Source: Sandaracinobacteroides sp041909755
Lineage (GTDB): Bacteria > Pseudomonadota > Alphaproteobacteria > Sphingomonadales > Sphingomonadaceae
Reading direction: 5' to 3'
Length of the DNA: 64,000 nt
NCBI RefSeq assembly: GCF_041909755.1
Contig: NZ_JAYRCW010000001.1
Coordinates: 26,420-90,419 of the forward strand
The notes under the pieces: generated by a model
The model's database searches: none
Told to the model about the DNA's origin: nothing
Seen by the model: only the letters and a program-made list of their open reading frames with translations
Position numbers and translations under genes: made by a program
Shown: positions 33,950 to 42,849 of the stretch, in pieces
Position numbering within the stretch: the stretch's first letter is position 1
How the letters are laid out: every line of letters starts with the position of its first letter

Positions 33950-35070
33950 TGCTGCGCCTCCTGCGCCTGGCGGTTGCGGCGCTGCACTTCGGGCAGCGGC
34001 AGATAGGCCTGCACGCCCGGCGCCTCGATCACGGTGGTGTCCACCTTGCCGAGCACGGATTCCATCGTTTCCAGATACATGCGCTTGCGGGTCACCTCTG
34101 GGGCTAGGCGATATTGCTCATAGACCTTGTCGAACGCGGCGGTGGCGCCGGCGGCCTGCGCCTGCACCTGCTGCGCATAGGCGCGGGCCTGGTTCAGGAA
34201 CTGCTGCGCGTCCTGCTGGGCGGCGGACACGTCCTTGAACGCTTCGTCCACCGCTGCGGGCGGGTCGGCCTTGTTGATGTCCACACCCTGGATCAGCACG
34301 CCGGAGCCATAGGAATCGAGGATTTCCTGCACCCGTTCGCGCACCTGTTCCGCGATTGCCGCGCGTTCCGGGCCGATGGCGTTGTTCAGCGTGGAGCGGC
34401 CGACGATCTCGCGCATGGCGCTTTCCGTTGCGTCGCGCACGGTCGCGTTGGGATCGGCGATCTGGAACAGGAAATCTTCCGCATTCTTCACGCGCCAGCG
34501 CACGGCATAGGCGATGTTGATCACATTGCCGTCGCCCGTGATCATCAGATTTTCCGCATCCCCGTCGGTGGCGCCGATCAGATCCGTGCGGATATCCTCG
34601 AACTGGACCTTGGTGACCTGGTCGATCGGGGCCGGCAGCTTCATGTGGAAGCCGGGGCCGCTGGTGGAGGAATATTGCCCGAACCGCGTCACCACGGCCC
34701 GCTCGCCGGCATCCACGCGATAGGCCGACGTCATGCCGATCAGCACCAGCGCGAGGCCGCCGGCCACAAGGCCCCAGGGGATGTCGGGCATGCCGCGGCC
34801 GGTGCCGCGGTTGCCGCCGCCGCCCTGGCCGCCGCCCAGGCCGCGCAGCCGTTCCTGGCTGCGACGGATGAATTCATCGAAATCGGGGGTGCCGTTGCCG
34901 CGCGGGCGGTCGTCTCCCCCCTTTGGGCGGGGGGCATCCCCCCAGGGGTTCCGGGGGCCATCCTTGCCCTGGTTCGAAGGTCCGCCACTGGCGCCGCCCC
35001 AGGGATTCCGACGGCCACCGCCGCCCTTGTCACCTGAACCTTCGCCGTCCTCGTTGTTCTGCCAGGGCAT
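33946..35070 (-). CDS. hflK: HflK, regulator of membrane protease FtsH
   Basis: Partner of HflC. The 374-residue protein has a long Gly/Asn/Arg-rich cytoplasmic N-terminus (repeats of RNPWG), one membrane helix (IPWGLVAGGLALVLIGMTSA), the SPFH domain starting VDAGERAVVTRFG, and a C-terminal coiled-coil. ATG 35070 follows AAAGG at five bases; the longer frame to 35214 overlaps the divergent mrp gene and is rejected. The 113-bp gap to mrp carries both promoters. Confidence 0.95.
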   Translation of the reverse strand: MPWQNNEDGEGSGDKGGGGRRNPWGGASGGPSNQGKDGPRNPWGDAPRPKGGDDRPRGNGTPDFDEFIRRSQERLRGLGGGQGGGGNRGTGRGMPDIPWGLVAGGLALVLIGMTSAYRVDAGERAVVTRFGQYSSTSGPGFHMKLPAPIDQVTKVQFEDIRTDLIGATDGDAENLMITGDGNVINIAYAVRWRVKNAEDFLFQIADPNATVRDATESAMREIVGRSTLNNAIGPERAAIAEQVRERVQEILDSYGSGVLIQGVDINKADPPAAVDEAFKDVSAAQQDAQQFLNQARAYAQQVQAQAAGATAAFDKVYEQYRLAPEVTRKRMYLETMESVLGKVDTTVIEAPGVQAYLPLPEVQRRNRQAQEAQQ

Positions 35071-35183
35071 GTAGGCCTTTCCGTCCCCATGTTCTGCACG
35101 CATTGCCGCAGGAATTGTTACCAGATTGCAGCAGCTCTTGAAGGGGATATAGGGGCAGCCTTCAAGGAAAGCGAGGGGCGAGC

Positions 35184-36191
35184 ATGCCAGGCAGAGACGC
35201 TGCGGAACGCGCATTGCAGGCGATCGAGGATCCGGTTCGCCCCGGCAACCTGCTGGAAAGCGGACGGGTTTCCGGCCTGGTGGTGCGCGATGAGCAGGCG
35301 GCGGGCCTTGTGCTGGCAGTCGACGATCTGGCGAAGGCGGCCGCCCAGGCGCTGGAAGGCCGGATCGACAGGGCGCTGAAGCTGGCCGGATTTACCTCTG
35401 TCCGCGTCATCCAGACGGCGGAGCGCGGCGATGCGCCCCGGCCGCAGGGCGCCACCGTTCCGGGGGTTCGCCACATCATCGGCGTCGGCGCCGGGAAGGG
35501 CGGGGTGGGCAAATCCACCGTCGCCGTTGGGCTGGCGCTGGCGCTGAAACGGCGCGGGTTGAAGGTGGGCCTGCTGGATGCGGATATTCAGGGGCCGTCC
35601 GCGCATATCCTGCTGGGCATCCGGGAACGGGCGCGGGCCACGGCGGACAAGCGGCTGATTCCGCTGGAATGCCATGGTCTGAAGATGCTGGGCATGGGCG
35701 TGATGGCCGATCCGGACAAGGCGGTCGCCTGGCGCGGCCCGATGGTGGCGGGGGCCATGGTGCAGATGGCGACGGTCGCCGATTGGGGCGAACTGGACGT
35801 GCTGGTGGTGGATCTGCCGCCCGGCACCGGCGATATCCACCTGTCTCTCGCGCAGAAACTGACCCCGTCCGGCGCGCTGGTCGTCACCACGCCGCAGGCG
35901 CTGGCCCGCGCAGACGCCCGCCGCGCAGTCGCCTTCTTCGAGCAGTTGAAGGTGCCCGTGCTGGGCGTGGTGATGAACATGGCGGGGATGGTGATGCCGG
36001 ACGGGCAGGTTGTTCACCCCTTTGGTGAAGCGCCGGCCGACGCCGGGCTGGGGGCGGACACCATCGCAAGCCTGCCGCTGGACCCGGCCGTGGTCGCCGC
36101 TTCCGATGCGGGGACGCCGATCGAGACCGGCTCGATTGCCGCAGGTCTGGATACAGTCGCGGCGCGGATCGCCACTCAGCTGACGCTTTGA
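35184..36191 (+). CDS. mrp: Mrp/NBP35-type P-loop ATPase lacking the CxxC motif
   Basis: A 335-residue ATPase of the Mrp/ApbC family, which carries Fe-S clusters to target proteins. A DUF59-like N-terminal domain (1-80) precedes the deviant Walker A GAGKGGVGKSTV (about 102-113), LLDADIQGPS and VDLPPGTGD. Unusually, the region that normally holds two cluster-binding cysteines reads NMAGMVMPDGQVVHPFG (265-281) with no cysteine; the only cysteine is C163. Fe-S transfer by the usual mechanism is therefore doubtful. Divergent from hflK. Confidence 0.92.
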   Translation: MPGRDAAERALQAIEDPVRPGNLLESGRVSGLVVRDEQAAGLVLAVDDLAKAAAQALEGRIDRALKLAGFTSVRVIQTAERGDAPRPQGATVPGVRHIIGVGAGKGGVGKSTVAVGLALALKRRGLKVGLLDADIQGPSAHILLGIRERARATADKRLIPLECHGLKMLGMGVMADPDKAVAWRGPMVAGAMVQMATVADWGELDVLVVDLPPGTGDIHLSLAQKLTPSGALVVTTPQALARADARRAVAFFEQLKVPVLGVVMNMAGMVMPDGQVVHPFGEAPADAGLGADTIASLPLDPAVVAASDAGTPIETGSIAAGLDTVAARIATQLTL

Positions 36192-36201
36192 GCCGCTGAT
36201 C

Positions 36202-37523
36202 CTACTGCCCCGCGACGGTCATTCCATCCACGCGGATCGTCGGCGCGTCGGTGGCGTGGCGGAATCGCAGATCGTTGGCGGGGATCAGCGCCTTGAACAT
36301 GTCGCGCAGGTGGCCGGCAATGGTCGCTTCCGTCACCGGCTCTGCGAGCTGGCCGTTGCGGATGCGGAATCCGCCTGCGCCGCGGCTGTAATCACCGGTC
36401 AGCAGATTGACGCCAATTCCAATCAATTCATTGATATAGAGGCCGTCCTTTATATCTGACATCAGCTGAACGGGTGTGCTGCTGCCCGGTTCCAGCCACA
36501 GGTTCGAGGTGGAGACGCCGGGCGGGCCGCTGCTGCCCCGGCTGGCGTGGCCGGTGGGCGCAAGGCCAAGCTGACGGCCGGACGCGCTGTCCACCAGCCA
36601 GCCCGTCAGCATCCCCTTGTCGACGATGGCGCGCGGCGCGGTGCGCAGCCCTTCGCCATCGAAGGCGCGGGATCGCAGACCGCGCGACCGGTGCGGATCA
36701 TCGCGAATGGTGATGCCGGGGCCGAACAGGGGCTGGCTTTCATGCCCCAGCACGAAGCTGGTCTTGCGGGCGATGCTGCTGCCGGTGATGGCGCCCAGCA
36801 GATGGCCGATCAGGCTGGCCGAGACGCGGGGATCGAACACCACCGTCATCTGCCCGTTCGGGGCCTTGCCCGGATTCAGCCGGGCCAGGGTGCGTTCGGC
36901 GGCGCGGCGGCCGACGGCGGCGGGCGATTCGAGATCGGAAAGGTGGCGGGCCTGATGCCATTCATAGTCCCGCTGCTTGTCTGCCCCTTCGCCGGCGATC
37001 ACCACCGCCGAGGTAGAGACAGACGTGCCGCGTGCTGCCCCCCGGAAGCCGTGCGATGTGGCGAGCGCCGAGACGCTGAGGCCAGCGCTGGCCGATCCGC
37101 CCTCGCTGTTGGTGATGCCCTTGATCGCGCGGGCTGCATCTTCTGCCTCCAGCGCCATGGCCTTCAGCGTTTCGGGGCTGAGTGCCTCGGTGGCGGGGTC
37201 GAACAGGTCGAAATCCGCGAAGGGGCCGCTTGCCAGCAGGTCGCCGGGGGCAAGGCCCGCGAACCTGTCCTCGGTTGCTTCCCGGGCCATTGCGATGGCG
37301 CGCTCCACCGCTTCGNNNNNNNNNNAGACCGGGCGCCAAGGAACAGGCGAAGGCCGATCTCCTCGCCCTCTGAGCGGCCGATATCTTCCAGCTGGCCGAG
37401 GCGGACGCCGATTCCGAGTGAGGATTCACCGAAATAGACGGCGTCGGCGGCATCGGCGCCGGCTTTCCGGGCGAGCGACAGCAGGTGATCGAGGCGTTCG
37501 AGCGCGGCTTCGGGGGTGAGCAT
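36202..37523 (-). CDS. pmbA: PmbA/TldE metalloprotease-like subunit, interrupted by an N gap
   Basis: TldD/PmbA family protein; in E. coli TldD-TldE is a heterodimeric protease that matures microcin B17 and degrades CcdA. The N-terminal 66 residues (37523-37326) and the remainder from about 37315 are in different frames only because 10 unknown bases sit between them. Aligning with E. coli PmbA suggests about 12 residues are missing, so the true gap is nearer 36 bases. C-terminal features include GSSGPPGVSTSNLWLEPG, DGLYINELIGIGVN and FRIRNGQLAEPV. It is the downstream neighbour of ubiA on the same strand. Confidence 0.9.
37316..37325. other. Assembly gap (10 N) inside pmbA
   Basis: Ten ambiguous bases. 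The flanking halves of pmbA are out of frame across exactly ten bases, and family alignment predicts a longer missing piece, so the run is a placeholder and not a measured length. Confidence 0.97.
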
Positions 37524-37532
37524 GCCCCGGAT

Positions 37533-38450
37533 CTAGGCGGCGCGGACGAAGGCGGCAAGGAGGATGGGCAGCAGAAGCAGCAGACCCGTCAGCTGGTTGG
37601 AGCGGAAGCGGGTGAGCGCCGAGCCGCTGTCCTGAGGGTCGAGCGTCAGCGTCTGCCAGCCGAGATGCAGTGCGGCCGGGGCCAGCGCGGCGAGCGGGAG
37701 CGGGCTTGCCGTCCATCGCCACAGGGCGGCCCCCAGCAGCAGGATCGTCATCGCATAGAAGAGGCCGACGCCGGCCTTCAGCCGGGGGCCGAGCGCCCGT
37801 GCCGAGGATTTGACCCCGGCGAGCGCGTCATCCTCTACATCCTGGGCGGCGTAGATGCTGTCGTAGCCGAGCGTCCAGGCGATGGCGGCGGCATAGGTGA
37901 GGAGCATCACGGGCATTTCCGCCCTGAGTGCCGGTTCGGCGGCGGCCCAGCCGACGGGAACCCCCCAGTTGAACGTCAGCCCCAGCCAGGCCTGCGGCCA
38001 CCAGGTGATGCGCTTCATGAAGGGATAGGCCGCAACCAGAAGCAATGAACCGAGCGCCACGAACCGGGCGGCGACGGGCAGGGCGAGGAGGACGGCGAGG
38101 CCGACGAGCGACAGCAGGATCAGGAAGATCCAGGCCGATGTCTGCGGGATTGCCCCGCTGGCGACCGGTCGGTTGGCGGTGCGGGCGACTTTCGCATCCA
38201 GATCCCTGTCCACGATGTCGTTGTAGACGCAGCCGGCGGCCCGCATCGCGATGCTGCCCAGCAGGAATAGCGGCCACCAGCGCCACCAGCCGGCCGGCGG
38301 GCTGAGGAAGGCGCCGAACAGGCAGGGCCAGAACAGGAGCCAGATGCCCGCCGGCCGGTCGAACCGGGCTAGGCGGGCATAGAGGGCGGCCCGGGGCGGC
38401 AGGCGATCGACCCAGTTGGTCAGGGCATCGGGCGTCTTGGGCGGCGTCAT
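37533..38450 (-). CDS. ubiA: 4-hydroxybenzoate polyprenyltransferase
   Basis: Integral-membrane prenyltransferase that attaches the polyprenyl chain to 4-hydroxybenzoate in ubiquinone synthesis. The 305-residue protein has multiple membrane helices and the two aspartate-rich motifs, NDIVDRDLDAKVART and YDSIYAAQDVEDD. The N-terminal RFDRPAGIWLLFWPCLFG is typical. It lies 9 bp before pmbA on the same strand and diverges from the dienelactone hydrolase gene. Confidence 0.96.
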   Translation of the reverse strand: MTPPKTPDALTNWVDRLPPRAALYARLARFDRPAGIWLLFWPCLFGAFLSPPAGWWRWWPLFLLGSIAMRAAGCVYNDIVDRDLDAKVARTANRPVASGAIPQTSAWIFLILLSLVGLAVLLALPVAARFVALGSLLLVAAYPFMKRITWWPQAWLGLTFNWGVPVGWAAAEPALRAEMPVMLLTYAAAIAWTLGYDSIYAAQDVEDDALAGVKSSARALGPRLKAGVGLFYAMTILLLGAALWRWTASPLPLAALAPAALHLGWQTLTLDPQDSGSALTRFRSNQLTGLLLLLPILLAAFVRAA

Positions 38451-38515
38451 CCGCGGTGCCTTAGGCGATGGCGGCCATTCTTGACAGCCGGGGTTTCGGC
38501 AACGAGCATGCCGGG

Positions 38516-39286
38516 ATGCCGCTTGAGGATTACCAGCGATCGGATTTCACCGCTGCGCCATGGACCCGGCCGGTCTGTCGGCGAGGCCATGGACCGGCGG
38601 TGATCGTGATCCATGAAATGCCGGGGCTGCATCCGCTGGTGGTGGATTTCGCGGATCGGCTGGTGGCGCAGGGCATGACGGTGTTCCTGCCGAGCCTGTT
38701 CGGGACGCCGGGCCGGAAGGCTTCGGTCGGCTATGCCGTTGGCGAAGTCCTGAAGGCGATCTGCATCCGCCGCGAGTTCAGCATCTGGAATGGCAGCAAA
38801 TCCAGCCCCATCGTGGACTGGTTGCGGGCACTGGCCCGACATGCCCATTCCGATTGCGGCGGGCCGGGCGTCGGGGCGGTGGGAATGTGCTTCACCGGCG
38901 GTTTTGCGCTGGCGATGATGACGGAACCCGCCGTGGTGGCCCCGGTGCTTTCGCAGCCCTCGCTTCCGTTCCGGGACGATGGCGGAATCGGGGTTTCCGA
39001 AGCCGAGATCGGCTGTGCCCGCAAGCGCTTCGAGGACGAGGATCTGACGCTGCTGGGCCTCAGGTTCCGGGGCGACAAGTTCGTGCCGGATGCCCGCTTC
39101 GAGCGGTATCGGGCGGAATTCGGCGACCGGTTCGAAGCGATCGAACTGAACCCGGAAGACGCCCGGGCGGGCACCGGCATGGCGCCGCATTCCGTGCTGA
39201 CCATCCATCTGACCGAGTCCGGCCCCGCCAAGGAGGCGGAGGCGCGGACGATCGGCTTTTTCCGGCAGCGGCTGGGGCTGGATTGA
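38516..39286 (+). CDS. Dienelactone hydrolase family protein
   Basis: A 256-residue alpha/beta hydrolase. The nucleophile is a cysteine in GMCFTGGFAL, as in dienelactone hydrolases; GDKFVPD and HSVLTIHL supply a plausible Asp and His. VIVIHEMPGLHP is the oxyanion region. ATG 38516 (MPLEDYQRSDF) resembles the family N-terminus; ATG 38468 would leave only 17 bp to the divergent ubiA start. No aromatic-degradation genes adjoin it, so the substrate is unknown. Confidence 0.85.
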   Translation: MPLEDYQRSDFTAAPWTRPVCRRGHGPAVIVIHEMPGLHPLVVDFADRLVAQGMTVFLPSLFGTPGRKASVGYAVGEVLKAICIRREFSIWNGSKSSPIVDWLRALARHAHSDCGGPGVGAVGMCFTGGFALAMMTEPAVVAPVLSQPSLPFRDDGGIGVSEAEIGCARKRFEDEDLTLLGLRFRGDKFVPDARFERYRAEFGDRFEAIELNPEDARAGTGMAPHSVLTIHLTESGPAKEAEARTIGFFRQRLGLD

Positions 39287-39319
39287 GCGGTTGGCCCGCC
39301 CCGACAGGGCAGGGCCGGC

Positions 39320-41095
39320 CTATGCCGCGACGTCGAAGGGGACGATTTCACCCGACAGATAGAGCTGGCGGGCTTTCACCCGGCTGAGCTTGCCCGACGA
39401 GGTGCGGGGCAGGGTGCGGGGCGGCACCAGTTCCACCACGCAGTTCATGCCGGTGATGGCGCGGACCTTGGTGCGGATCGCATCCTTCAGGCGGGCGCGT
39501 TCCTCCAGATCGGTGGTGCGGCACTGCACGAGGACAGCGGGCGCTTCCTCCCCCTGGGGCGTGGTGATCGAGAAGGCGGCGATGTCGCCCGCCTTGAAGC
39601 CTTCGAGCTGCTCGATCGCCCATTCGATATCCTGCGGCCAGTGGTTCTTGCCGTTCAGGATGATCATGTCCTTGGCGCGGCCGACGATGAAGATGTGGCC
39701 ATCCACCAGATAGCCCATGTCGCCGGTGTCGAGCCAGCCATCGGGGGAGAGGCAGGCCGCGGTCGCTTCGGGATCGCGGAAATAGCCCTGCATGATCCCT
39801 TCGCCCTTCACCAGCACCCGGCCGATCTGCCGGTCGGGCAGGGCCTTGCCGTCGGCATCGCGGATCTCGATGACGAGGCCGTGGACGGCGACGCCGCAAT
39901 CCACGATGGCGCGATAGCGCACGGGCTTCGAAGGATCTGAAGGACCATCTGCAAGGCCTTCGCCTGCAAGCTTTTTCTCGTCCACAAGATCGCAGACGAT
40001 GCCCTGGCCGACCGGCGCCACCGAAACGGCCAGCGTTGCTTCGGCAAGGCCGTAGCTGGGGGTGAAGGCTTCGGCGCGGAAGCCCGCCGAGGCGAAGGCG
40101 TCCACGAAGGCCTGGCAGATATCGGGACGGATCATGTCGGCCCCGTTGCCGGCGATGCGCCAGCGGCTGAGATCGAAGCGGCCTTCCACATCGGTCTGCG
40201 TGGAGACGCGGCGGGCGCAGATATCGTAGCCGAAGGTGGGCGAATAGGAGAGGCTGTTGCCGGGGTTGCGGCTGATGAGGGTGAGCCAGCTGAGCGGGCG
40301 GCGGGCGAAATCATCCGTTGCGATGAAATCGACCGACAGCTGCACCGCCATGGGCGACAGGAAGGTGCCGACAAGCCCCATGTCGTGATACCAGGGCAGC
40401 CAGCTGATGCCCCGATCGCCGACCGCGAGCTTCATGCTGAGGGCATGGCCCGTGAGGTTCGCCATGACGGCCCGGTGGGTGACGGCGACGCCGTGCGGGA
40501 AGCGGGTGGAGCCGCTGGAATATTGCAGATAGGCGATCGCGTCCGGATCGGCGGCGGGCAGTTCGGTGGCCGGGGCCGGCATCGCATCGAACTCCGCCCA
40601 GCCGAGCGCGGTGGAGATGCCCTCTGCCGCTTCGGCGAACATGGATTTCAGGCTGTCGGGCCCCAGCACCAGCACCGGATCGCTGCTGGAAAGTTGCACC
40701 CGGATCTGTTCGACATAGGCCTGGCGGCCGCCGAACGAGGTGGGAAGCGGCAGCGGCACGGGCAGCACGCCGGCATAGAGGGCGGCATAGAAGGCAGCTG
40801 CGAACTCCGCGCCGGTTTCCGCGATCAGGGCCACGCGCTCGCCCGGCTTCACACCATGGGCGATCAGGCGCAGCGCACCCGCGCGGGCATCTTCGCGGAG
40901 TTGCGAATAGGGGTAAACGCGCTGCAGATTGGCGCGCGCGTCGTAGAAATTATAGCCGGTCGCGCCCGTCGCGGCATAGTCCAGCGCGTCGGTCAGCGTG
41001 TTGTAGCGTCCGGTCACGAAGGGGATTCCGGACAGCAGGGGGGTCGGCGTCAGTCCGGCGGGGGCCGGGGCTTGGTTGGCGTCGTCCACAGTCAT
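39320..41095 (-). CDS. Fatty acyl-AMP ligase (FAAL)
   Basis: Adenylate-forming enzyme activating a fatty acid to acyl-AMP, usually for transfer to an acyl carrier protein. The 591 residues show the A3 loop YSSGSTRFPHGV, SWLPWYHDMGLVG, PSYGLAEATL, the DTGDMGYLVDGHIFIVGR A7/A8 region and the terminal lysine segment PRTSSGKLSR. The FAAL group differs from acyl-CoA ligases by its LPWYHDMGL pattern. In sphingomonads similar ligases accompany serine palmitoyltransferase genes, but none lies here. ATG 41095 starts the recognisable protein; the 132 upstream residues are antisense to recX. Confidence 0.88.
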   Translation of the reverse strand: MTVDDANQAPAPAGLTPTPLLSGIPFVTGRYNTLTDALDYAATGATGYNFYDARANLQRVYPYSQLREDARAGALRLIAHGVKPGERVALIAETGAEFAAAFYAALYAGVLPVPLPLPTSFGGRQAYVEQIRVQLSSSDPVLVLGPDSLKSMFAEAAEGISTALGWAEFDAMPAPATELPAADPDAIAYLQYSSGSTRFPHGVAVTHRAVMANLTGHALSMKLAVGDRGISWLPWYHDMGLVGTFLSPMAVQLSVDFIATDDFARRPLSWLTLISRNPGNSLSYSPTFGYDICARRVSTQTDVEGRFDLSRWRIAGNGADMIRPDICQAFVDAFASAGFRAEAFTPSYGLAEATLAVSVAPVGQGIVCDLVDEKKLAGEGLADGPSDPSKPVRYRAIVDCGVAVHGLVIEIRDADGKALPDRQIGRVLVKGEGIMQGYFRDPEATAACLSPDGWLDTGDMGYLVDGHIFIVGRAKDMIILNGKNHWPQDIEWAIEQLEGFKAGDIAAFSITTPQGEEAPAVLVQCRTTDLEERARLKDAIRTKVRAITGMNCVVELVPPRTLPRTSSGKLSRVKARQLYLSGEIVPFDVAA

Positions 41096-41235
41096 TCCAG
41101 CTCGGGCCTCTCTTGGGCAGCAGGCGTGCGACTTACCTAGCACCGCGCATAGCACGGTTAACGGCAGCCTGCACCGTGCCAGATGGACCCGAGACTGGTT
41201 CAAAACAGGCCCGAACTGTGGCAGCAAGGTGGCAG

Positions 41236-41772
41236 ATGGCACCTCATTCCCGTGCAAAAGGGCCGCGAAAACCGCCGCCGCCGCTGGATTCCGCGACGCT
41301 GGACGCCATTGCGGTGCGCTATGTGGAGCGTTTCCAGAGCAGCCGCGCCCGCCTGCTGCGCCTGCTGAACCAGAAGATCCGTCAGCGGGGCTGGGCCGAA
41401 GGCGAGCCGCCGCCCGATCCGGAGGCGACCGCCGACCGGATGGTGGCGCTGGGCTATGTGAATGATGCGGCCTTTGCCGAGGCGCGGGCACGCGGGCTGG
41501 CGCGGCGCGGCATGGGAGCCGGGCGGGTGCGGGCCAGCCTGTCCGCCCATGGGATCGATGCAGAAACGCAGGGCGCGGTGCTGGAGGGCCATGACCCCTG
41601 GGGTGCCGCGCTGGATTTTGCCCGCCGCAAGCGGCTGGGGCCGTTCGGGCCGGTGCTGGACGATCCGAAACTCAAGGCCCGGCAGTTGGGTGCCTTTGCC
41701 CGGGCGGGGCATCCGCAGGGGCTGGCGCGGCGAATCCTGGCCGCCCGCAGCGAGGACGAGCTGGAGGCCTGA
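41236..41772 (+). CDS. recX: Regulatory protein RecX
   Basis: A 178-residue RecX-family protein, a modulator of RecA filaments. Helical repeats are visible: DAIAVRYVERFQSSRARLLR, RMVALGYVNDAAFAEARARG, then the variable third unit ending RRILAARSEDELEA. ATG 41236 is favoured by AAGGTGG just upstream. It is divergent from the acyl-AMP ligase, with 140 bp between starts, and is not adjacent to recA. No LexA-type box was identified by eye. Confidence 0.87.
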   Translation: MAPHSRAKGPRKPPPPLDSATLDAIAVRYVERFQSSRARLLRLLNQKIRQRGWAEGEPPPDPEATADRMVALGYVNDAAFAEARARGLARRGMGAGRVRASLSAHGIDAETQGAVLEGHDPWGAALDFARRKRLGPFGPVLDDPKLKARQLGAFARAGHPQGLARRILAARSEDELEA

Positions 41773-41803
41773 CAGCCGTTCAGCTTTTCACACATTTCGC
41801 ACT

Positions 41804-41821
41804 GCCTTCGCGCGCGAAGGC
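41804..41821. terminator. 18-bp palindrome between convergent recX and tyrC
   Basis: The sequence around CCTTCGCGCGCGAAGG is a perfect palindrome. It lies 32 bp after the recX stop in a 168-bp gap between convergent genes. A stem with a short CGCG loop could stop transcription, although no T tract follows. Confidence 0.4.
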
Positions 41822-41940
41822 CGCCTGCCCCCTGAGCCGGCCTGGATCGGGGCGCGGGGTGGGGCAGGGCGGCGCATCCTGCCCGGCATGGCAGGGACGG
41901 CGGGTGTAGGACAGCCGGCGACTGGCGGGCACGGAAGTGC

Positions 41941-42849
41941 CTAGTGGTGGCGGCCGAAATCCGGGTCTGCCGTGTCCTGCCCTGCATCGATGATGGCGCG
42001 GCGGATATCGCGGCTGCTGCTGAAGCGCTGGAACAGGGCGTCGCCCTCGCCCCAGCGGATGGCGCGCTGCAGGGCGGCGATGTCCTCGCTGACGCGGCCC
42101 AGCACTTCCAGCACGGCGTCCTTGTTCGTCAGGAACACGTCGCGCCACATCGTCGGGTCCGAGGCGGCGATGCGGGTGAAATCGCGGAAGCCCCCGGCGG
42201 AATATTTGATCACTTCGCCGCGCGTCACGCCCTCCAGATCAGCGGCGGTGCCGACGATCGAATAGGCGATGAGGTGGGGGATATGGCTGGTGACGGCCAG
42301 CACCAGATCATGGTGGCGTGGTTCCATCACCTCTACGCGCGAGCCGACGCGCGCCCAGAATTCCGACAGGCGGGCGACGGCGGCGCTGTCTGCGCCTTCG
42401 GGCGGGGTGAGGATGCACCAGCGCCCTTCGAAGAGCGTGGGGAAGCCGGCGTCCGGGCCGGACCGTTCGGTGCCCGCCACCGGGTGCGCGGGGATCAGGT
42501 GGACGCCCGGCGGCATCAGCGGGCCGAGCGCGTCGATCACGATCTGCTTGGCGGAGCCGACATCGGAAACGATTGCGCCCGACGCGAGTTCCGGGGCGAT
42601 TTCCGCGCCCACGGCGGCAAACGCGCCCAGCGGCACGGCCAGCACCACGAGATCGGCATCGACAACCGCCGCGCCCGCCGAATCCGCGACATCATCGACG
42701 AGGTTCAGGTCCCGCACACGCTCGCGGACGGCGGGGTCGGCGTCGGTCGCGGTGAGGCGCACCGTGGGCATATGCGCCCGGACCGCGCGCGCCAGGCTGG
42801 AGCCGATCAGCCCCATGCCGATGATGGAGACGCGCGCAAAGGGCAGCAT
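41941..42849 (-). CDS. tyrC: Prephenate/arogenate (cyclohexadienyl) dehydrogenase
   Basis: NAD(P)-dependent oxidative decarboxylation in tyrosine biosynthesis. The 302 residues start with the dinucleotide-binding IIGMGLIGSSLARAV and continue with VSDVGSAKQIV, HPVAGTERSGPDAGF, the catalytic-region SHIPHLIAYS and ASDPTMWRDVFLTNKD. Coupled to hisC: the hisC stop and this ATG share one base. A hisC-tyrC pair is common in alphaproteobacteria. Confidence 0.94.
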   Translation of the reverse strand: MLPFARVSIIGMGLIGSSLARAVRAHMPTVRLTATDADPAVRERVRDLNLVDDVADSAGAAVVDADLVVLAVPLGAFAAVGAEIAPELASGAIVSDVGSAKQIVIDALGPLMPPGVHLIPAHPVAGTERSGPDAGFPTLFEGRWCILTPPEGADSAAVARLSEFWARVGSRVEVMEPRHHDLVLAVTSHIPHLIAYSIVGTAADLEGVTRGEVIKYSAGGFRDFTRIAASDPTMWRDVFLTNKDAVLEVLGRVSEDIAALQRAIRWGEGDALFQRFSSSRDIRRAIIDAGQDTADPDFGRHH

